DNA of 64,000 nt from Caldicoprobacter oshimai DSM 21659 (GTDB lineage: Bacteria > Bacillota > Clostridia > Caldicoprobacterales > Caldicoprobacteraceae). Shown here piece after piece: positions 27,604 through 37,504 of the stretch. The stretch is taken from the NCBI GenBank assembly GCA_000526435.1, contig JAGB01000002.1:496001-560000 (forward strand), in the 5' to 3' direction. Both the position numbers and the translations under genes were made by a program. The notes under the pieces are model-generated. The model made no database searches. It saw only the letters and a list, made by a program, of their open reading frames with translations, and was not told where the DNA came from. Position 1 is the first letter of the stretch. Each line of letters begins with the position of its first letter.

Positions 27604-29070
27604 GTGAAGCTTCATGAATACACCATAAGCCAGCTGCATGACCTGATAAGCAAAAGAGAGATCAGCGTACCTGAACTGACGAGATACATGCTAGACAGAA
27701 TAGAGAGCCTGGACTCAAAGCTTGAGTGCTATATAACCGTCACTGAAAAGCAGGCCATGGAACAGGCCGAAAAGGTCCAAAAGATGATAGACGATGGCAC
27801 TTTAAACTCTCCCTTGGCGGGCATACCCATGGGCATTAAAGACAATATATGTACCAGGGGCATACCCACCACCTGCGCTTCCAAAATGCTGAGCAATTTT
27901 GTACCACCTTACGATGCCCATGTGGTTAAAAAGCTTTACGACAACGGGGCAGTGTTGCTTGGCAAGCTGAACATGGACGAGTTTGCCATGGGAAGCTCTA
28001 CAGAAAGCTCCCACTTTAAAAAGACCAAAAACCCGTGGGATACCGAAAGGGTACCGGGCGGATCAAGCGGTGGATCGGCGGCCGCAGTAGCCGCAGGGGA
28101 AGCCATATACGCTCTTGGGTCGGACACCGGTGGTTCCATAAGGCAGCCTGCCTCATTTTGCGGCTGCGTCGGTTTAAAGCCGACTTACGGCCTGGTTTCG
28201 AGGTTCGGCCTTGTAGCCTATGCGTCTTCCTTTGACCAGATCGGACCTTTGACCAAAACGGTAACCGACTGTGCGCTGGTTTTGAACGCGATAGCAGGCC
28301 ATGACCCGATGGATTTAACCTCCTCAAGAAGGCAACACCCCGACTACACAAAAGCGCTGATCAATGATGTTAAAGGAATGAAGATCGGCGTGCCCCGTGA
28401 ATTTATCGATGACAGCGTACAAAAGGATATAAGGGATGCTGTGCTCAACGCCGTCAAAGTGTTCTCAGACCTGGGTGCGCGATGCGAAGAGATCTCAATC
28501 CCCATTATGGAGTATGTGGTGCCTACATACTACATAATAGCCCTTGCTGAAGCCAGCTTCAACCTTGCTAGATACGATGGCGTAAAATTTGGCTACAGGG
28601 CTGCCAACCCCAAAGACATGCTGGACTTTTGCATGCGGTCAAGGAGCGAGGGATTTGGCACCGAGGTAAAACGGCGGATACTCCTGGGTACATATGTATT
28701 GAGTTCGGGATACTATGACGCATACTACAAAAAGGCCCTCAAAGCAAGAACTATCATAACCCGTGAGTTCAATAAGGCTTTTGAGGAGTACGACATCATC
28801 ATAGGACCGGTATCTCCCACAACAGCATACAGGATAGGCGAAAAGATCAACGACCCTGTTCAAATGTATATGGAAGATATATTCACGGTCCCCGTCAACA
28901 TCGCCGGGCTTCCTGCCATTTCAATCCCCTGCGGGTTTGACAGCAAGTCCCTGCCCATAGGGCTTCAAATCATCGGAAAGCGATTTGACGAGACAACCAT
29001 TATAAGAGCGGCTTATACATTTGAGCAGAACACGGATTTTCACAAAGCGAGGCCCAGTTTAAACGAGTAA
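27604..29070 (+). CDS. gatA: Asp/Glu-tRNA amidotransferase subunit A (glutaminase/amidase)
   Basis: Amidase-signature enzyme that releases ammonia from glutamine for tRNA-dependent amidation, 488 residues. The Ser-cisSer-Lys triad is visible: Lys in [14 protein letters not shown], the cis-Ser region in [14 protein letters not shown], and the signature [18 protein letters not shown]. The start is GTG with ACGGAGGGAAG 4 bases upstream. gatB starts 49 bases after the stop (ATG at 29120), so gatA and gatB are co-transcribed. Together with gatC this implies that Gln-tRNA and/or Asn-tRNA is made by the indirect route. Confidence 0.96.
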   Translation: MKLHEYTISQLHDLISKREISVPELTRYMLDRIESLDSKLECYITVTEKQAMEQAEKVQKMIDDGTLNSPLAGIPMGIKDNICTRGIPTTCASKMLSNFVPPYDAHVVKKLYDNGAVLLGKLNMDEFAMGSSTESSHFKKTKNPWDTERVPGGSSGGSAAAVAAGEAIYALGSDTGGSIRQPASFCGCVGLKPTYGLVSRFGLVAYASSFDQIGPLTKTVTDCALVLNAIAGHDPMDLTSSRRQHPDYTKALINDVKGMKIGVPREFIDDSVQKDIRDAVLNAVKVFSDLGARCEEISIPIMEYVVPTYYIIALAEASFNLARYDGVKFGYRAANPKDMLDFCMRSRSEGFGTEVKRRILLGTYVLSSGYYDAYYKKALKARTIITREFNKAFEEYDIIIGPVSPTTAYRIGEKINDPVQMYMEDIFTVPVNIAGLPAISIPCGFDSKSLPIGLQIIGKRFDETTIIRAAYTFEQNTDFHKARPSLNE

Positions 29071-29119
29071 AATTAAATTCTAACCAAAATTGGACAAAAC
29101 AATGATAGAGGTGAAACCG

Positions 29120-30550
29120 ATGGAATACGAAGCGGTAATCGGATTGGAAGTACATGCTGAGCTATCCACCAAATCAAAGATATTCTGCTCATGTACCACC
29201 GAATTTGGTGGCCAGCCAAACACCCACTGTTGCCCCATTTGCCTTGGCATGCCGGGAACGCTGCCGGTTTTAAACAAGAAGGCAGTTGAATATGCAATAA
29301 AAGCCGGACTGGCCACAAACTGCACAATATCCCTTTTTACCAAGCAGGACCGAAAGAATTACTTTTACCCCGACCTGCCAAAGGGGTATCAGATATCCCA
29401 GTACGACCTGCCGCTGTGCAAGGACGGGTACGTTGAAATCGAGACCGAAAACGGGAAAAAGAAAATACGCATAAACAGAATCCACATAGAGGAAGATGCC
29501 GGCAAGCTGGTACACAGCGAATACGGCAACTATTCCTTTGTGGATTACAACCGTACAGGGGTGCCGCTCATTGAAATAGTGAGCGAACCCGATATATCCT
29601 CGGCAGCAGAAGCAAAGGCCTACCTTGAGAAGCTCAAAGCCATACTGCAGTTCATAGGGGTTTCTGACTGCAAGATGGAGGAAGGTTCCCTCCGCGCCGA
29701 CGTCAACATCTCTGTTCGCCCTAAAGGTTCCAAACAGCTGGGCGAGAGGACAGAGATGAAAAACTTGAACTCCTTCCGGGCTGTATACAGGGCTATAGAG
29801 GCCGAAGTTGCCCGCCAAATAGAAGTCATAAAATCCGGTGGAGTGATCCACAGGGAAACCAGGCGCTGGGATGATGCCAAGGGAGAAAGCTATCCCATGA
29901 GAAGCAAGGAAGACGCGCAGGATTACAGGTATTTCCCCGAACCCGACCTGCCTCCCTTGATAATTAAAAAAGAGCTCATTGAAAGATTAAAAAATGAACT
30001 GCCCGAGCTTCCCGACGCCAGAAAGCAGAGGTATATATCGGAGTACGGTTTACCAGAATACGATGCAGGGGTCTTAACATCTTCAAAGGAGCTGTCCGAC
30101 TTTTTCGAAGAAGCAGCAAAGGCAAGCACCAACGTCAAAGCAGTCAGCAACTGGGTCATGGGAGATATGCTGCGAATACTGAGGGAAAAGAACATGGAAA
30201 TAGCCGAAATCCCATTCCCACCAGCATATCCGGCCAAGCTGGTGGCCTTGATAGACAAGGGAGTAATAAACGGCCCTACAGCCAAAAAAGTCTTTGAAGA
30301 GATGTTTGACACCGGCAAAGACCCCGAGACAATAGTCAAGGAGCAGGGCCTTGAGGTTTTAAACGATGAATCGGTCCTTCTCGAAGTAGTCGAAAGGGTG
30401 ATCCAGGAAAATCCGAATTCAGTAGCCGACTACAAAAAGGGTAAGAAAAAGGCAATCGGTTTCCTAGTGGGACAGGCCATGAAAGCCACCAAAGGCAAGG
30501 CCAACCCGCAACTTATAAACGAACTGCTGATAAAAAAATTAGAGGGCTAA
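29120..30550 (+). CDS. gatB: Asp/Glu-tRNA amidotransferase subunit B
   Basis: Kinase and transamidase subunit of GatCAB, 476 residues. Seen: [20 protein letters not shown], zinc-type Cys motif [38 protein letters not shown] and [13 protein letters not shown]. The helical and YqeY-like tail is [20 protein letters not shown]. The frame extends to 29090, but the ATG at 29120 follows AGAGGTGAAACCG and gives the standard [12 protein letters not shown] start. Its stop overlaps the stop of the convergent M55 peptidase gene by 4 bases, so there is no room for an intergenic terminator. Confidence 0.96.
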   Translation: MEYEAVIGLEVHAELSTKSKIFCSCTTEFGGQPNTHCCPICLGMPGTLPVLNKKAVEYAIKAGLATNCTISLFTKQDRKNYFYPDLPKGYQISQYDLPLCKDGYVEIETENGKKKIRINRIHIEEDAGKLVHSEYGNYSFVDYNRTGVPLIEIVSEPDISSAAEAKAYLEKLKAILQFIGVSDCKMEEGSLRADVNISVRPKGSKQLGERTEMKNLNSFRAVYRAIEAEVARQIEVIKSGGVIHRETRRWDDAKGESYPMRSKEDAQDYRYFPEPDLPPLIIKKELIERLKNELPELPDARKQRYISEYGLPEYDAGVLTSSKELSDFFEEAAKASTNVKAVSNWVMGDMLRILREKNMEIAEIPFPPAYPAKLVALIDKGVINGPTAKKVFEEMFDTGKDPETIVKEQGLEVLNDESVLLEVVERVIQENPNSVADYKKGKKKAIGFLVGQAMKATKGKANPQLINELLIKKLEG

Positions 30551-31332
30551 AGCCTAAACAGCGCCTCTTCCATGGTAGACCCCTCAACCTCATATGTCCT
30601 GCCATCGATGATCTTCATATACGGTTTTGAATACTGTGGCGGCAGGATACCTCTTTCTGTAAGCTCAACCCGCAATCTTATTGGCTTTTCAAAGACGAAT
30701 GGCTTCAGATGAGGCAATTTCAAAATTGCCTCTTTTGTTTTTTGTTTGATGAGAACATAGGCTTTCTCTGGCGGCAACAACATCCCGCCTTTCCAAGTGA
30801 TACCCTTTTTCACTTCGGCAGTGACCACTCCCGGCAAAAACGCCTCGGCTTCACGGCAAGCCTTGTCATCCCCCGAAACCATTATGACAGGCTTGCCGCG
30901 TTCTCCCACGATAGCAGCATCAATGGCAATCTCCCCCACCTTCTGGCCGTTGACCCAATAGTTTTGTATAGAAGCCGAACTCATGGTATGCTCGAGTATA
31001 CCACCGGAAGTCCCGGCCATAGAGTGATATCCCAATAGAATTACACCATCGCATTCATCCAGCCCTGGAAAGCGATCTTGACCGGTGTAACCAACTATAT
31101 AATAATCTGCAAGGCTCGAGAGCTTGCTCCATATGACATTTGTCCCATTTGCATGGCAATCCCTGACATAGACTTTTTTCGCCCCTGCCTCCTTGCAGGC
31201 CTCAACGCATGCATTTATGTCCCGTACCATCAGCTCTCGTCCTTCACTGTACCGGCTGCCAGATGCCATCACCTGTTCGGAATCAAAAATGCCGCTTATA
31301 CCCTCAGCATCCACCATTATATAGATATTCAC
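30547..31332 (-). CDS. M55-family peptidase (DppA-like D-aminopeptidase)
   Basis: Zinc aminopeptidase-like protein of 261 residues, normal for the family. The metal site is visible: Asp and Glu in VDAEGISG, His in [10 protein letters not shown], His in [10 protein letters not shown], and Glu in [20 protein letters not shown]. DppA acts on D-Ala peptides and forms a decameric self-compartmentalised shell. No dipeptide transporter is adjacent, so recycling of cell-wall D-amino acids is inferred only. The GTG start follows GGAGGAGTAAAA. Its 3' end overlaps gatB tail to tail. Confidence 0.92.
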   Translation of the reverse strand: MNIYIMVDAEGISGIFDSEQVMASGSRYSEGRELMVRDINACVEACKEAGAKKVYVRDCHANGTNVIWSKLSSLADYYIVGYTGQDRFPGLDECDGVILLGYHSMAGTSGGILEHTMSSASIQNYWVNGQKVGEIAIDAAIVGERGKPVIMVSGDDKACREAEAFLPGVVTAEVKKGITWKGGMLLPPEKAYVLIKQKTKEAILKLPHLKPFVFEKPIRLRVELTERGILPPQYSKPYMKIIDGRTYEVEGSTMEEALFRL

Positions 31333-31563
31333 TTTTACTCCTCCTCCGATGCTTTTAAAAAAATACCATAGTACATATAAATTTCTACACTATTTCAAAA
31401 AATCCTCTTTAAATCTTCTTTTTATAAAAGCATCTGTAAATTTCCAGCCAACAACGCCATATCCATGAGCTTGCTTGTGTATAAGACGCATAGCTCCTTC
31501 AAGGTATCTACCTCAATATTATGTCTTCCCTCTTCGGGCCATTTGATATCATCTTAACTTGTT

Positions 31564-32796
31564 TTAAAGCATTGGAATGCCTATGAACTCCTCTATAAAC
31601 TCCACGTATCTTTTAGCATTATCCGGAAGGTCACTGTACTTCCTGACCTTGCTTATATCACATCTCCAGCCAGGAAACATCTTATATACAGGTTTAGCTT
31701 TCAAAAGCAAGGGCGTAACAGGAAAGTCCTGCGTGATATCTCCTTCGATGTCGTAAGCAACGCATACAGGTATCTCATCGAAATATCCCAGCACATCCAG
31801 CAGCGTCAGTGCCACACAGGTCGCACCCTGCACCCTGCAGCCATACCTTGTTGCAACCGCATCAAACCATCCCATCCTTCGAGGGCGACCGGTTGTAGCC
31901 CCATATTCTCCGGCGTCACCGCCCCTCTCGCGAAGATTTGCCGCCTCTCCTCCGAATATCTCGGATACAAAGGGACCTGCTCCGACACATGTGGAATAGG
32001 CCTTGACGACGGCTATGATTTCGTTTATCTCATAAGGTGGAATACCTGCACCCACGGCAGCAAAGCCGGCCAACGGAGACGAGGATGTGGTAAAGGGATA
32101 AATCCCGTGGTCGGGGTCCTTCAGCGCACCCAGCTGCCCCTCCAACAAAATCCTCTTGCCCTCTTTAATTGACTTGTGCAAAAAAGCAGTGGTATCAGAC
32201 ACCATATGCTCTATCTCTTTGCCCAGCCTCAAAAAATCATTATAAACTCTTTGCCCATCTATAGGAGGAGCATTGTAAAGTGTTTTGAGCCATAAATTCT
32301 TAACTTCCAGTATAGAATCTATTTTTTCCTTCAATACGGTAGGATAATAGAGGTCACACACCTGTATTCCAACCTTGTAGTACTTGTCCGAATAAAACGG
32401 CGCAATACCTGATTTGGTAGAGCCAAACTGCCTGCTGCCCAGCCTCTCTTCTTCATATCTGTCCAGCAGTATATGCCACGGCATTACCACCTCAGCGCGA
32501 TCAGATATGAGAATGTTGGGCCGTGGCACCCCTTTCTCTTCCAAAGCTTTCAATTCTTTTATAAGCACCTCTATATTGAGAGCAACGCCCGGTCCCAACA
32601 CATTAGTTACATGCTGATAAAACACTCCCGAGGGCAGCATATGCAGAGCAAACTTTCCGTAATTATTTATTATTGTATGCCCCGCATTGCTCCCTCCCTG
32701 AAACCTGACCACTATATCCGACTCTGCCGCCAACATATCGGTAATCTTACCTTTCCCTTCATCGCCCCAATTGGCACCTACAACAGCCTTAACCAT
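31564..32796 (-). CDS. purA: Adenylosuccinate synthetase
   Basis: First committed step of AMP synthesis: IMP plus aspartate plus GTP gives adenylosuccinate. The N-terminus has the P-loop GDEGKGKITDML after VVGANW, then FQGGSNAGHTI with the catalytic His. Further on are FGSTKSGIAPFYSDKY, the IMP loop EGQLGALKD and the C-terminal signature GATTGRPRRMGWFDAVATRY. At 410 residues it is slightly shorter than the usual 425-430, without a missing motif that I can see. ATG at 32796 follows GGAGGGTTATGTGA. Some motif wording (GSTKSGIAP instead of GTTxRGIGP) marks a divergent branch. Confidence 0.95.
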   Translation of the reverse strand: MVKAVVGANWGDEGKGKITDMLAAESDIVVRFQGGSNAGHTIINNYGKFALHMLPSGVFYQHVTNVLGPGVALNIEVLIKELKALEEKGVPRPNILISDRAEVVMPWHILLDRYEEERLGSRQFGSTKSGIAPFYSDKYYKVGIQVCDLYYPTVLKEKIDSILEVKNLWLKTLYNAPPIDGQRVYNDFLRLGKEIEHMVSDTTAFLHKSIKEGKRILLEGQLGALKDPDHGIYPFTTSSSPLAGFAAVGAGIPPYEINEIIAVVKAYSTCVGAGPFVSEIFGGEAANLRERGGDAGEYGATTGRPRRMGWFDAVATRYGCRVQGATCVALTLLDVLGYFDEIPVCVAYDIEGDITQDFPVTPLLLKAKPVYKMFPGWRCDISKVRKYSDLPDNAKRYVEFIEEFIGIPML

Positions 32797-32884
32797 TCAC
32801 ATAACCCTCCAAACAACAGATTTTCATTTGCATTTCCAGTGTTAATTATATTTCTTTTGAGGATACCAGTAAAATTCACGGTTT

Positions 32885-33202
32885 TTATTCAAAACATAAG
32901 GCAGGATTATATTCTTCGTGCATTCCATAAGCCATATCAGAAACTACATTGATGCCGTATTGCCTGAGCCACATGTCAACTTGAATCAAATATGCACAAA
33001 ATTGAGGCCCCGTCATAAGCTGGCCAAACCACGGAGTACTGTCTTGACTGCTCATTACTTCTTCGAGCAAAGCCTTCACAGCAGCAACATCTATCAACTG
33101 CACAAGGGGCGACGAAGGACAACTTATTATCCTGTTAAGCTCACACACCACCGCTTGCGTATATGATGGGTTATACGTTTTAGGATAGGGATTCTTCTTC
33201 CG
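32885..33202 (-). pseudogene. asnB: 3' fragment of asparagine synthetase B
   Basis: The last 106 codons of a glutamine-hydrolysing asparagine synthetase: RKKNPYPKTYNPSYTQAV, CPSSPLVQLIDVAAVKALLE, then TPWFGQLMTGPQFCAYLIQV and DMWLRQYGINVV. This matches the C-terminal end of clostridial AsnB, which should be preceded by about 500 residues. The homology stops within 8 bases of where the ammonium transporter homology begins on the other strand. The upstream frame continues to 33475 only by reading the reverse complement of amt. There is no start or promoter, so this is dead remnant DNA. Confidence 0.85.
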
Positions 33203-33209
33203 GGTCCTC

Positions 33210-34325
33210 ATGGATTTTTGCATAGGTTCGCTAATATATTGGGCAGTTGGATTTGCCATAATGTTCGGAAAAGATATAGGCGGTTTCTTGGGTGGCAGTG
33301 GATTTTTCATGCTCGACAGCTTTGAGCATTTGGAACTGGGCATCCCTTTGGAGTCCTTCCTCATTTTCCAGACGGTATTTGCCGTTACTGCAGCCACCAT
33401 CGTATCAGGTGCCATGGCAGAAAGAACAAAATTTATCGCATATTGCATATACAGCGCCATCATCTCGTTGATCATTTACCCCGTCGTCGGACACTGGGCT
33501 TGGGGCGGCGGTTGGCTGTCCAAACTGGGATTTATTGATTTTGCCGGTTCTACCGTAGTCCACTCAGTTGGCGGCTGGACCGCCATGATAGGCGCTTGGA
33601 TGGTGGGCCCGCGTTTGGGGAAATACTCAAAAGATGGAAAAGTTAACGCCATTCCGGGCCACAGCATTACGCTAGCCGCCCTGGGCACATTCCTGTTATG
33701 GTTTGGTTGGTTTGGCTTTAACCCGGGCAGCACCTTGTCAGGCACAACCGATTCCATTGGTCACATCGCGGTTACCACTAATTTGGCTGCAGCCGCTGGT
33801 GCTAATGCCACCATGATTTTTACCTGGCTCAAGTACAAAAAGCCGGATGTCAGCATGACCCTAAACGGCGCTTTAGCGGGGTTGGTAGCCATCACAGCAG
33901 GCGCCGCGACGGTAAATCCTGCCTCGGCCGCCATCATAGGAACGGCTGCGGGAATCCTGATGGTGATATCGGTAGAATTCTTCGAGAAAAAAGCAAAAAT
34001 CGACGATCCCGTAGGAGCCATTTCAGTTCATGCCGTGTGCGGCTCATTCGGAACCATCATGGTAGGCCTTTTTGCAACCGAAGGAGGTCTATTCTTTGGG
34101 GGCGGCATAAGGCTCCTACTGATTCAGCTGCTGGGCGTTTTAGCCACGTTTGTATGGACCATAGCTACTTCGTTTATACTGTTTAGCATTATTAAGGCTA
34201 CTGTAGGCTTGAGAACTTCTTCCGATGAGGAAATTAAAGGCCTTGACCTGGAGGAACACGGTTCAGTAGCATATGGCGACTTCGTAATAAAATCCTTCAT
34301 GGAAGAACAAGTTTCAATAAATTGA
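33210..34325 (+). CDS. amt: Ammonium transporter, 5'-truncated
   Basis: Amt/MEP/Rh channel lacking its N-terminus: the reading begins at MDFCIGSLIYWAVGFAIMFG, which corresponds to the second membrane helix. The first helix and the GG-R-K-N segment are gone. The rest is intact, with the pore His residues in FAGSTVVHSVGGWTA and ISVHAVCGSFGTI and the gate-region LLWFGWFGFNPGS. An ATG at 33210 is available, but no ribosome site precedes it; the upstream bases are the asnB fragment. A 371-residue product would lack one of 11 helices and is unlikely to be a working channel. Treat as a probable pseudogene; a proper terminator still follows. Confidence 0.85.
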   Translation: MDFCIGSLIYWAVGFAIMFGKDIGGFLGGSGFFMLDSFEHLELGIPLESFLIFQTVFAVTAATIVSGAMAERTKFIAYCIYSAIISLIIYPVVGHWAWGGGWLSKLGFIDFAGSTVVHSVGGWTAMIGAWMVGPRLGKYSKDGKVNAIPGHSITLAALGTFLLWFGWFGFNPGSTLSGTTDSIGHIAVTTNLAAAAGANATMIFTWLKYKKPDVSMTLNGALAGLVAITAGAATVNPASAAIIGTAAGILMVISVEFFEKKAKIDDPVGAISVHAVCGSFGTIMVGLFATEGGLFFGGGIRLLLIQLLGVLATFVWTIATSFILFSIIKATVGLRTSSDEEIKGLDLEEHGSVAYGDFVIKSFMEEQVSIN

Positions 34326-34349
34326 CAACCTGCAGCATAAAAACAACTG

Positions 34350-34384
34350 AGGGGTATATTTGTGGAATATACCCCTTCCTTTTT
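34350..34384 (+). terminator. Terminator after amt
   Basis: Stem GGGGTATATT/AATATACCCC (10 bp plus an outer A-T pair), 5-base loop, then TCCTTTTTTGG. It sits 24 bases after the amt stop. Confidence 0.85.
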
Positions 34385-34399
34385 GGTTATGTATCGATT

Positions 34400-34605
34400 T
34401 CAAACATATATGTCTTTTTTGCCTTTCATATCTATGCCAAGTACTATGTAGCATGCGGCTTTCCTCACTTTTGAGCCCTCTTTTATCTAGCAGTGATAGG
34501 CATTGAGTAATAAAGCAAACACCGATTCGGGTAATTCCCGCTCTTTGAAAAGGTCCAGTCCGCTTTATAGGTCATCTTTGATTTTACTCAAGTCCATCAT
34601 CAGAG
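34400..34605 (-). pseudogene. Decayed IS256-family transposase fragment
   Basis: On the minus strand one frame reads SGLDLFKERELPESVFALLL, then NAYHC-stop-IKEGSKVRKAA and CYIVLGIDMKGKKDI. This is the region around the first catalytic Asp and the following GID-x-x-GKK motif of IS256/Mutator transposases. In-frame TAA and TAG codons and loss of both ends show that it is dead. The intact IS256-type gene at 38.4 kb is too different to be a recent copy (it reads AIGINEEGYREVLG here), so this is an older insertion. Confidence 0.65.
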
Positions 34606-34698
34606 TAAGGGAGGTCGAAGCTTCTGAGAGTGTTTAAGAGAAAAGATTCTGAATAATCATTGACAACAATGAACATTTAAAAAATTTTTATTCTTATG

Positions 34699-34728
34699 TC
34701 ACAAAAACCTTCTTTGATTTGTTATATT
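34699..34728 (+). promoter_or_regulatory. Repeated promoter-like block, copy 1
   Basis: A 30-bp block starting TCACAAAA and ending TTTGTTATATT, preceded by AAATTTTTATTC. Three further copies of exactly the same length occur in the window. TATATT is a good -10. The position 17 bases upstream reads CACAAA, not TTGACA, so an alternative sigma factor or activator site is possible. It points at the leader and lipoprotein gene that follow. Confidence 0.6.
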
Positions 34729-34730
34729 TG

Positions 34731-34853
34731 TTAGAGAGATGAATCAAAAAAGGGAGTGATTCCAACGGGCTATGAAATTCAATATAATGAGCGAAGCTAA
34801 AAAGCAGAGCCCCGGAATATGCAGAAATAAAGCTCTAAGACTTTTCGAGAGTG
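34731..34853 (+). repeat. Leader repeat, copy A
   Basis: Transcribed leader-like repeat shared with 44616-44754 and the right end of the window. Conserved words: AGATGAATCAAA, GTGATTCCAAYGGGC, ATATGCAGAAA, and AGCTC..AGACTTTTCGAGAG. A small ORF (34787-34858, 23 codons, ending LRLFESV) lies inside; copy B has a different frame that also ends RLFESV, so a leader peptide is possible but unproven. It lies upstream of a lipoprotein gene. Confidence 0.6.
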
Positions 34854-35136
34854 TATAACTACACTATAGAAAATGAGGAGACTTTTCCTAGAAGACAACA
34901 AAGTACTATTTACTTCTTGAGATATGATATTGTACGAATGCAGAAAAGCTTCGGGGAAAAGCAAGAATGTCCCACTGCTAATACTCGCGCATGCATCGCA
35001 TCATTCATAACCTCAACTACTAAATGTTCAGTAATCATACCTGCGAGTCTAGAGACTACTGGAGAGCTTCAAGCACCTCATATAGCCGCTTGTACATCTA
35101 TACTTTTAGGAAAAAATTTTAAGGGAGGTTTTACAA

Positions 35137-35681
35137 GTGAAAAAAGGATTAAATTGGGCATTTTATTATTTATAATTGCCACTACACTTTCATTAATTTT
35201 ATTGGGTTGTAGTCAAGAACCGTTTAATAACAACGTCAGGGAAAACAAAGCTAAAGAGCAGCCGATATCAAAAGAAAGTCTACAAAATCCAGAAATTATT
35301 TTGGAAAGTTTAAAATCTGCATCACCGGAAGAAGTCATTCAAGCATTCTTTTGGGGGCATAGTAATCACAGCAAAGAAGTCGTTAACGCTACGCTCTATC
35401 ATGAATATGAGAAGATTAATAGCGATTATCCAGAAATTAAGCAATGGAAAGTCCTACAGATAACCAAGTTACATAATCCCCCAGAATGGCTAAAAGACAG
35501 TGAAAAGCAATTTAATCAAGTAGAATATTTTAAGGTTAAACATCGCTTAACCCTCAATCCAGGATATGATTTATCCAATACGCAGCTAGCTGAAATAGCA
35601 GAACGAGGGGAAATTGAATGGTACTTTGTTCTTGCCAAGGAAAAGGAGTCTAGGTGGTTTATAGTATACTATGGAAATTAG
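35137..35681 (+). pseudogene. Putative lipoprotein gene with one-base frameshift in the signal peptide
   Basis: AAGGGAGG lies 8 bases before a GTG at 35137, but GTG AAA AAA GGA runs into a stop. With one more A in the six-A run it would read VKKRIKLGILLFIIATT then LSLILLGCSQEP, a textbook lipoprotein signal with lipobox LLGC. The mature part (about 160 residues) is open: SPEEVIQAFFWGHSNHSKEV, then YPEIKQWKVLQITK and GEIEWYFVLAKEKESRWFIV. The mature domain resembles DUF4829-type NTF2-like lipoproteins only in general layout, and I do not name it. The same frame stays open upstream to 34851 without a plausible start. Phase variation, a dead gene or a base-call error all fit. Confidence 0.7.
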
Positions 35682-35716
35682 AAGATGGTGGGTCATTAAC
35701 CCACCATCTTCGGTCT
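35681..35716 (+). terminator. Terminator after the lipoprotein gene
   Basis: Perfect 13-bp inverted repeat GAAGATGGTGGGT/ACCCACCATCTTC with a 5-base loop, followed by GGTCTTTTT. It begins at the lipoprotein stop codon and also covers the last codons of the convergent small gene. Confidence 0.85.
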
Positions 35717-35971
35717 TTTTACGGCAATGGCGCCTTTCATCCCGCTCCACGGTTCTACAGAAATTTTCGGCAATTGCAGAAATTCATCCTTCCCTTCACC
35801 CAGGTAAGGGTCATCGGAAAAGTGAGCTTCAAAATGGGACGCCGTAAGAATGCCGTACTTAAGAATAAACTTCCATATGCCATCGATGGCCTCAATACCG
35901 CCGGTGCTTTTATCTCTGTTTCCAATGTAAAAATACCCTCGATCTTCAAACATCTCGTCATCACTCCCCAT
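35696..35971 (-). CDS. Small hypothetical protein
   Basis: Unrecognised protein of up to 91 residues, acidic and aromatic, with no signal peptide or membrane helix. It contains EDRGYFYIGNRDKSTGGIEA, then IDGIWKFILKYGILTASHFE and PWSGMKGAIAVKRPKMVG. The composition is protein-like and GC content is a little higher than around it. ATG codons at 35971 and 35953 are possible; GGGGAG overlaps the first and is 10 bases before the second. Its 3' end is buried in the terminator of the convergent lipoprotein gene, which is tight but feasible. Might be a remnant of a larger gene. Confidence 0.5.
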   Translation of the reverse strand: MGSDDEMFEDRGYFYIGNRDKSTGGIEAIDGIWKFILKYGILTASHFEAHFSDDPYLGEGKDEFLQLPKISVEPWSGMKGAIAVKRPKMVG

Positions 35972-36007
35972 TGAATACGCTTAACACTACACTTTTGCTT
36001 AATACCC

Positions 36008-37263
36008 TCAGTTACCATAACTTAATGAATAATTATTTTTTCTTAGCTCGCTTTCAAGCTTTGTGCCTATGAAAGCAGGGATGTTCACATTAATACCTTC
36101 CGTTGTGAGTGCTATATACTCATCATCGCCTAAATAGCTTGGGCCGGTTATCCTGAATTCGTTCACTACCTCCCCATTTTCTTTGATTTGGATATAAACA
36201 CCAAAAGGACAATTAAATCCACCTTCAAGATAATTCTCCTCATTTTTTATCGCTTTATAAAATTCCTCTGCTAGTGCATTATCGTAAATCAGCACTTCTC
36301 CACAATATGTAACTACTCTTAAATATTTCCCTTTTGGCTTTTTGATTTCAGCATTAGATAACGCCTTTAAATACATATAAAGCTCATGATTTTGGATGAT
36401 ATATTCTTCTCCTCGAAATATGACGCGAAAAATTCCTTTTTCATTTCCTGCCATAAGCTCAAGCTTTTCCCCGTTTTCAAATAAAACCTCAATTTTGTAA
36501 TCGGCATCAAAACGCTTCCCGGATAAAACATCCTTTTCACGTTCTGTGAGATAAGTTATATTGCCATTTAAATATTTATCATATATAGATAGCGACTGAT
36601 TATAAAGGTTAACAAACCTCTCAATTATATCCTTGTTGGAATCTTTTTCATAATTGCCAAAATACGCATTGCCTGTAATAAGGCTTTTTATGCTTATCTT
36701 ACTTATCCTTTCATAAGAAAGAACAATTGGGGGTTCTAATCCGAAAAAGCCTCTTATGGTCAAATAATTATCCAGCATATGATTTTCTATTCTCAATGCA
36801 AGATCCGTTGGTATTTTTAATACAACATAATAATATGGTGCTTTATCTTTATAACAAACACAACATGTTTCATCAGCCCAACTAATATCCACTTCTTGTA
36901 TAACGTTACCATTACAAATGATCTTTATTTCATGTCTATAAGGAAGACGTACGTAACTTTTAGGTAATAACTCATCTCTCGTGTGAATAACTTTCAGGAG
37001 TTCCCGCGCCAGCGTATCGTCCTTTATCTCAACTTTCCCAGATCTTCCCGCAAAGAGTCCTTCTACAACAATACTATAATCACTGCAAGCTTCCGAATTA
37101 GCATCCATATCATTTGGGTTTTCTTCATTGTGCAAAGTTTCTGACAGTCGATTTGATTCCATAATAGTACTGTTATACTCACCTTTATCATTTAAGTTAA
37201 ATTGCTGACATCCGGAAAATATAAGTAGACAAAACAGTAAAAATACAATTAGCTCTTTTTCAC
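36008..37263 (-). pseudogene. Putative large lipoprotein with one-base frameshift after the start codon
   Basis: The uninterrupted frame begins at an internal ATG (37162, 384 residues). Upstream, AAAGGAG lies 10 bases before a GTG at 37263 that reads GTG AAA AAG AGC TAA. Adding one A to the five-A run gives VKKELIVFLLFCLLIFSGCQQ and then continues in frame into the long ORF. That is a perfect lipoprotein signal with lipobox FSGC. The mature protein (about 395 residues) has no domain I recognise. It has two similar halves: EIKDDTLARELLKVIHTRDE near the start and VLIYDNALAEEFYKAIKNEE near the end, suggesting an internal repeat. A promoter block lies at 37.36 kb. Alternative: a truncated cytoplasmic protein from 37162. 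Confidence 0.7.
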
Positions 37264-37356
37264 TTATACATCAACTCCTTTCAATTCGCAATACTATAAA
37301 TGTTCCAGCAAGGGGAAGGTAATTCAAATATTATTTCCCAAACAGATATATAGTTA

Positions 37357-37386
37357 TATATAACAAATCAAAGAGGACTTTTGTGA
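37357..37386 (-). promoter_or_regulatory. Repeated promoter-like block, copy 2
   Basis: Minus-strand block TCACAAAAGTCC..TTGTTATATA, 30 bases, same length as the other three copies and also preceded by AAATTTTTTATTC. It lies about 95 bases upstream of the GTG of the frameshifted lipoprotein gene. Confidence 0.6.
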
Positions 37387-37504
37387 TACAAGAATAAAAA
37401 ATTTTTATTGTTATTGCTCATGATGAGCACACAATCAGAAATAAGCCGATAAAGCCAGCTTATTTCTATAAAGTGAACGTCATATAAATCTATTGAGTAA
37501 AAGT

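Noticed and set aside
31422-31553. Minus-strand frame of about 43 codons (KWPEEGRHNIEVDTLKELCV) between purA and the M55 peptidase
   Set aside because: It looks protein-like but follows a stop directly, has no start codon or ribosome site and matches nothing I recognise. At most a remnant.
32918-33166. Plus-strand 82-codon frame upstream of amt as a possible missing Amt N-terminus
   Set aside because: It is the antisense of the asnB 3' fragment, is not hydrophobic and contains none of the Amt first-helix motifs.
34851-35136. Long N-terminal extension of the 35.1 kb lipoprotein frame
   Set aside because: The frame is open from a GTG at 34851 but runs through leader copy A and lacks a ribosome site. 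The lipoprotein signal peptide with a proper site begins at 35137, one base out of frame, and explains the gene better.
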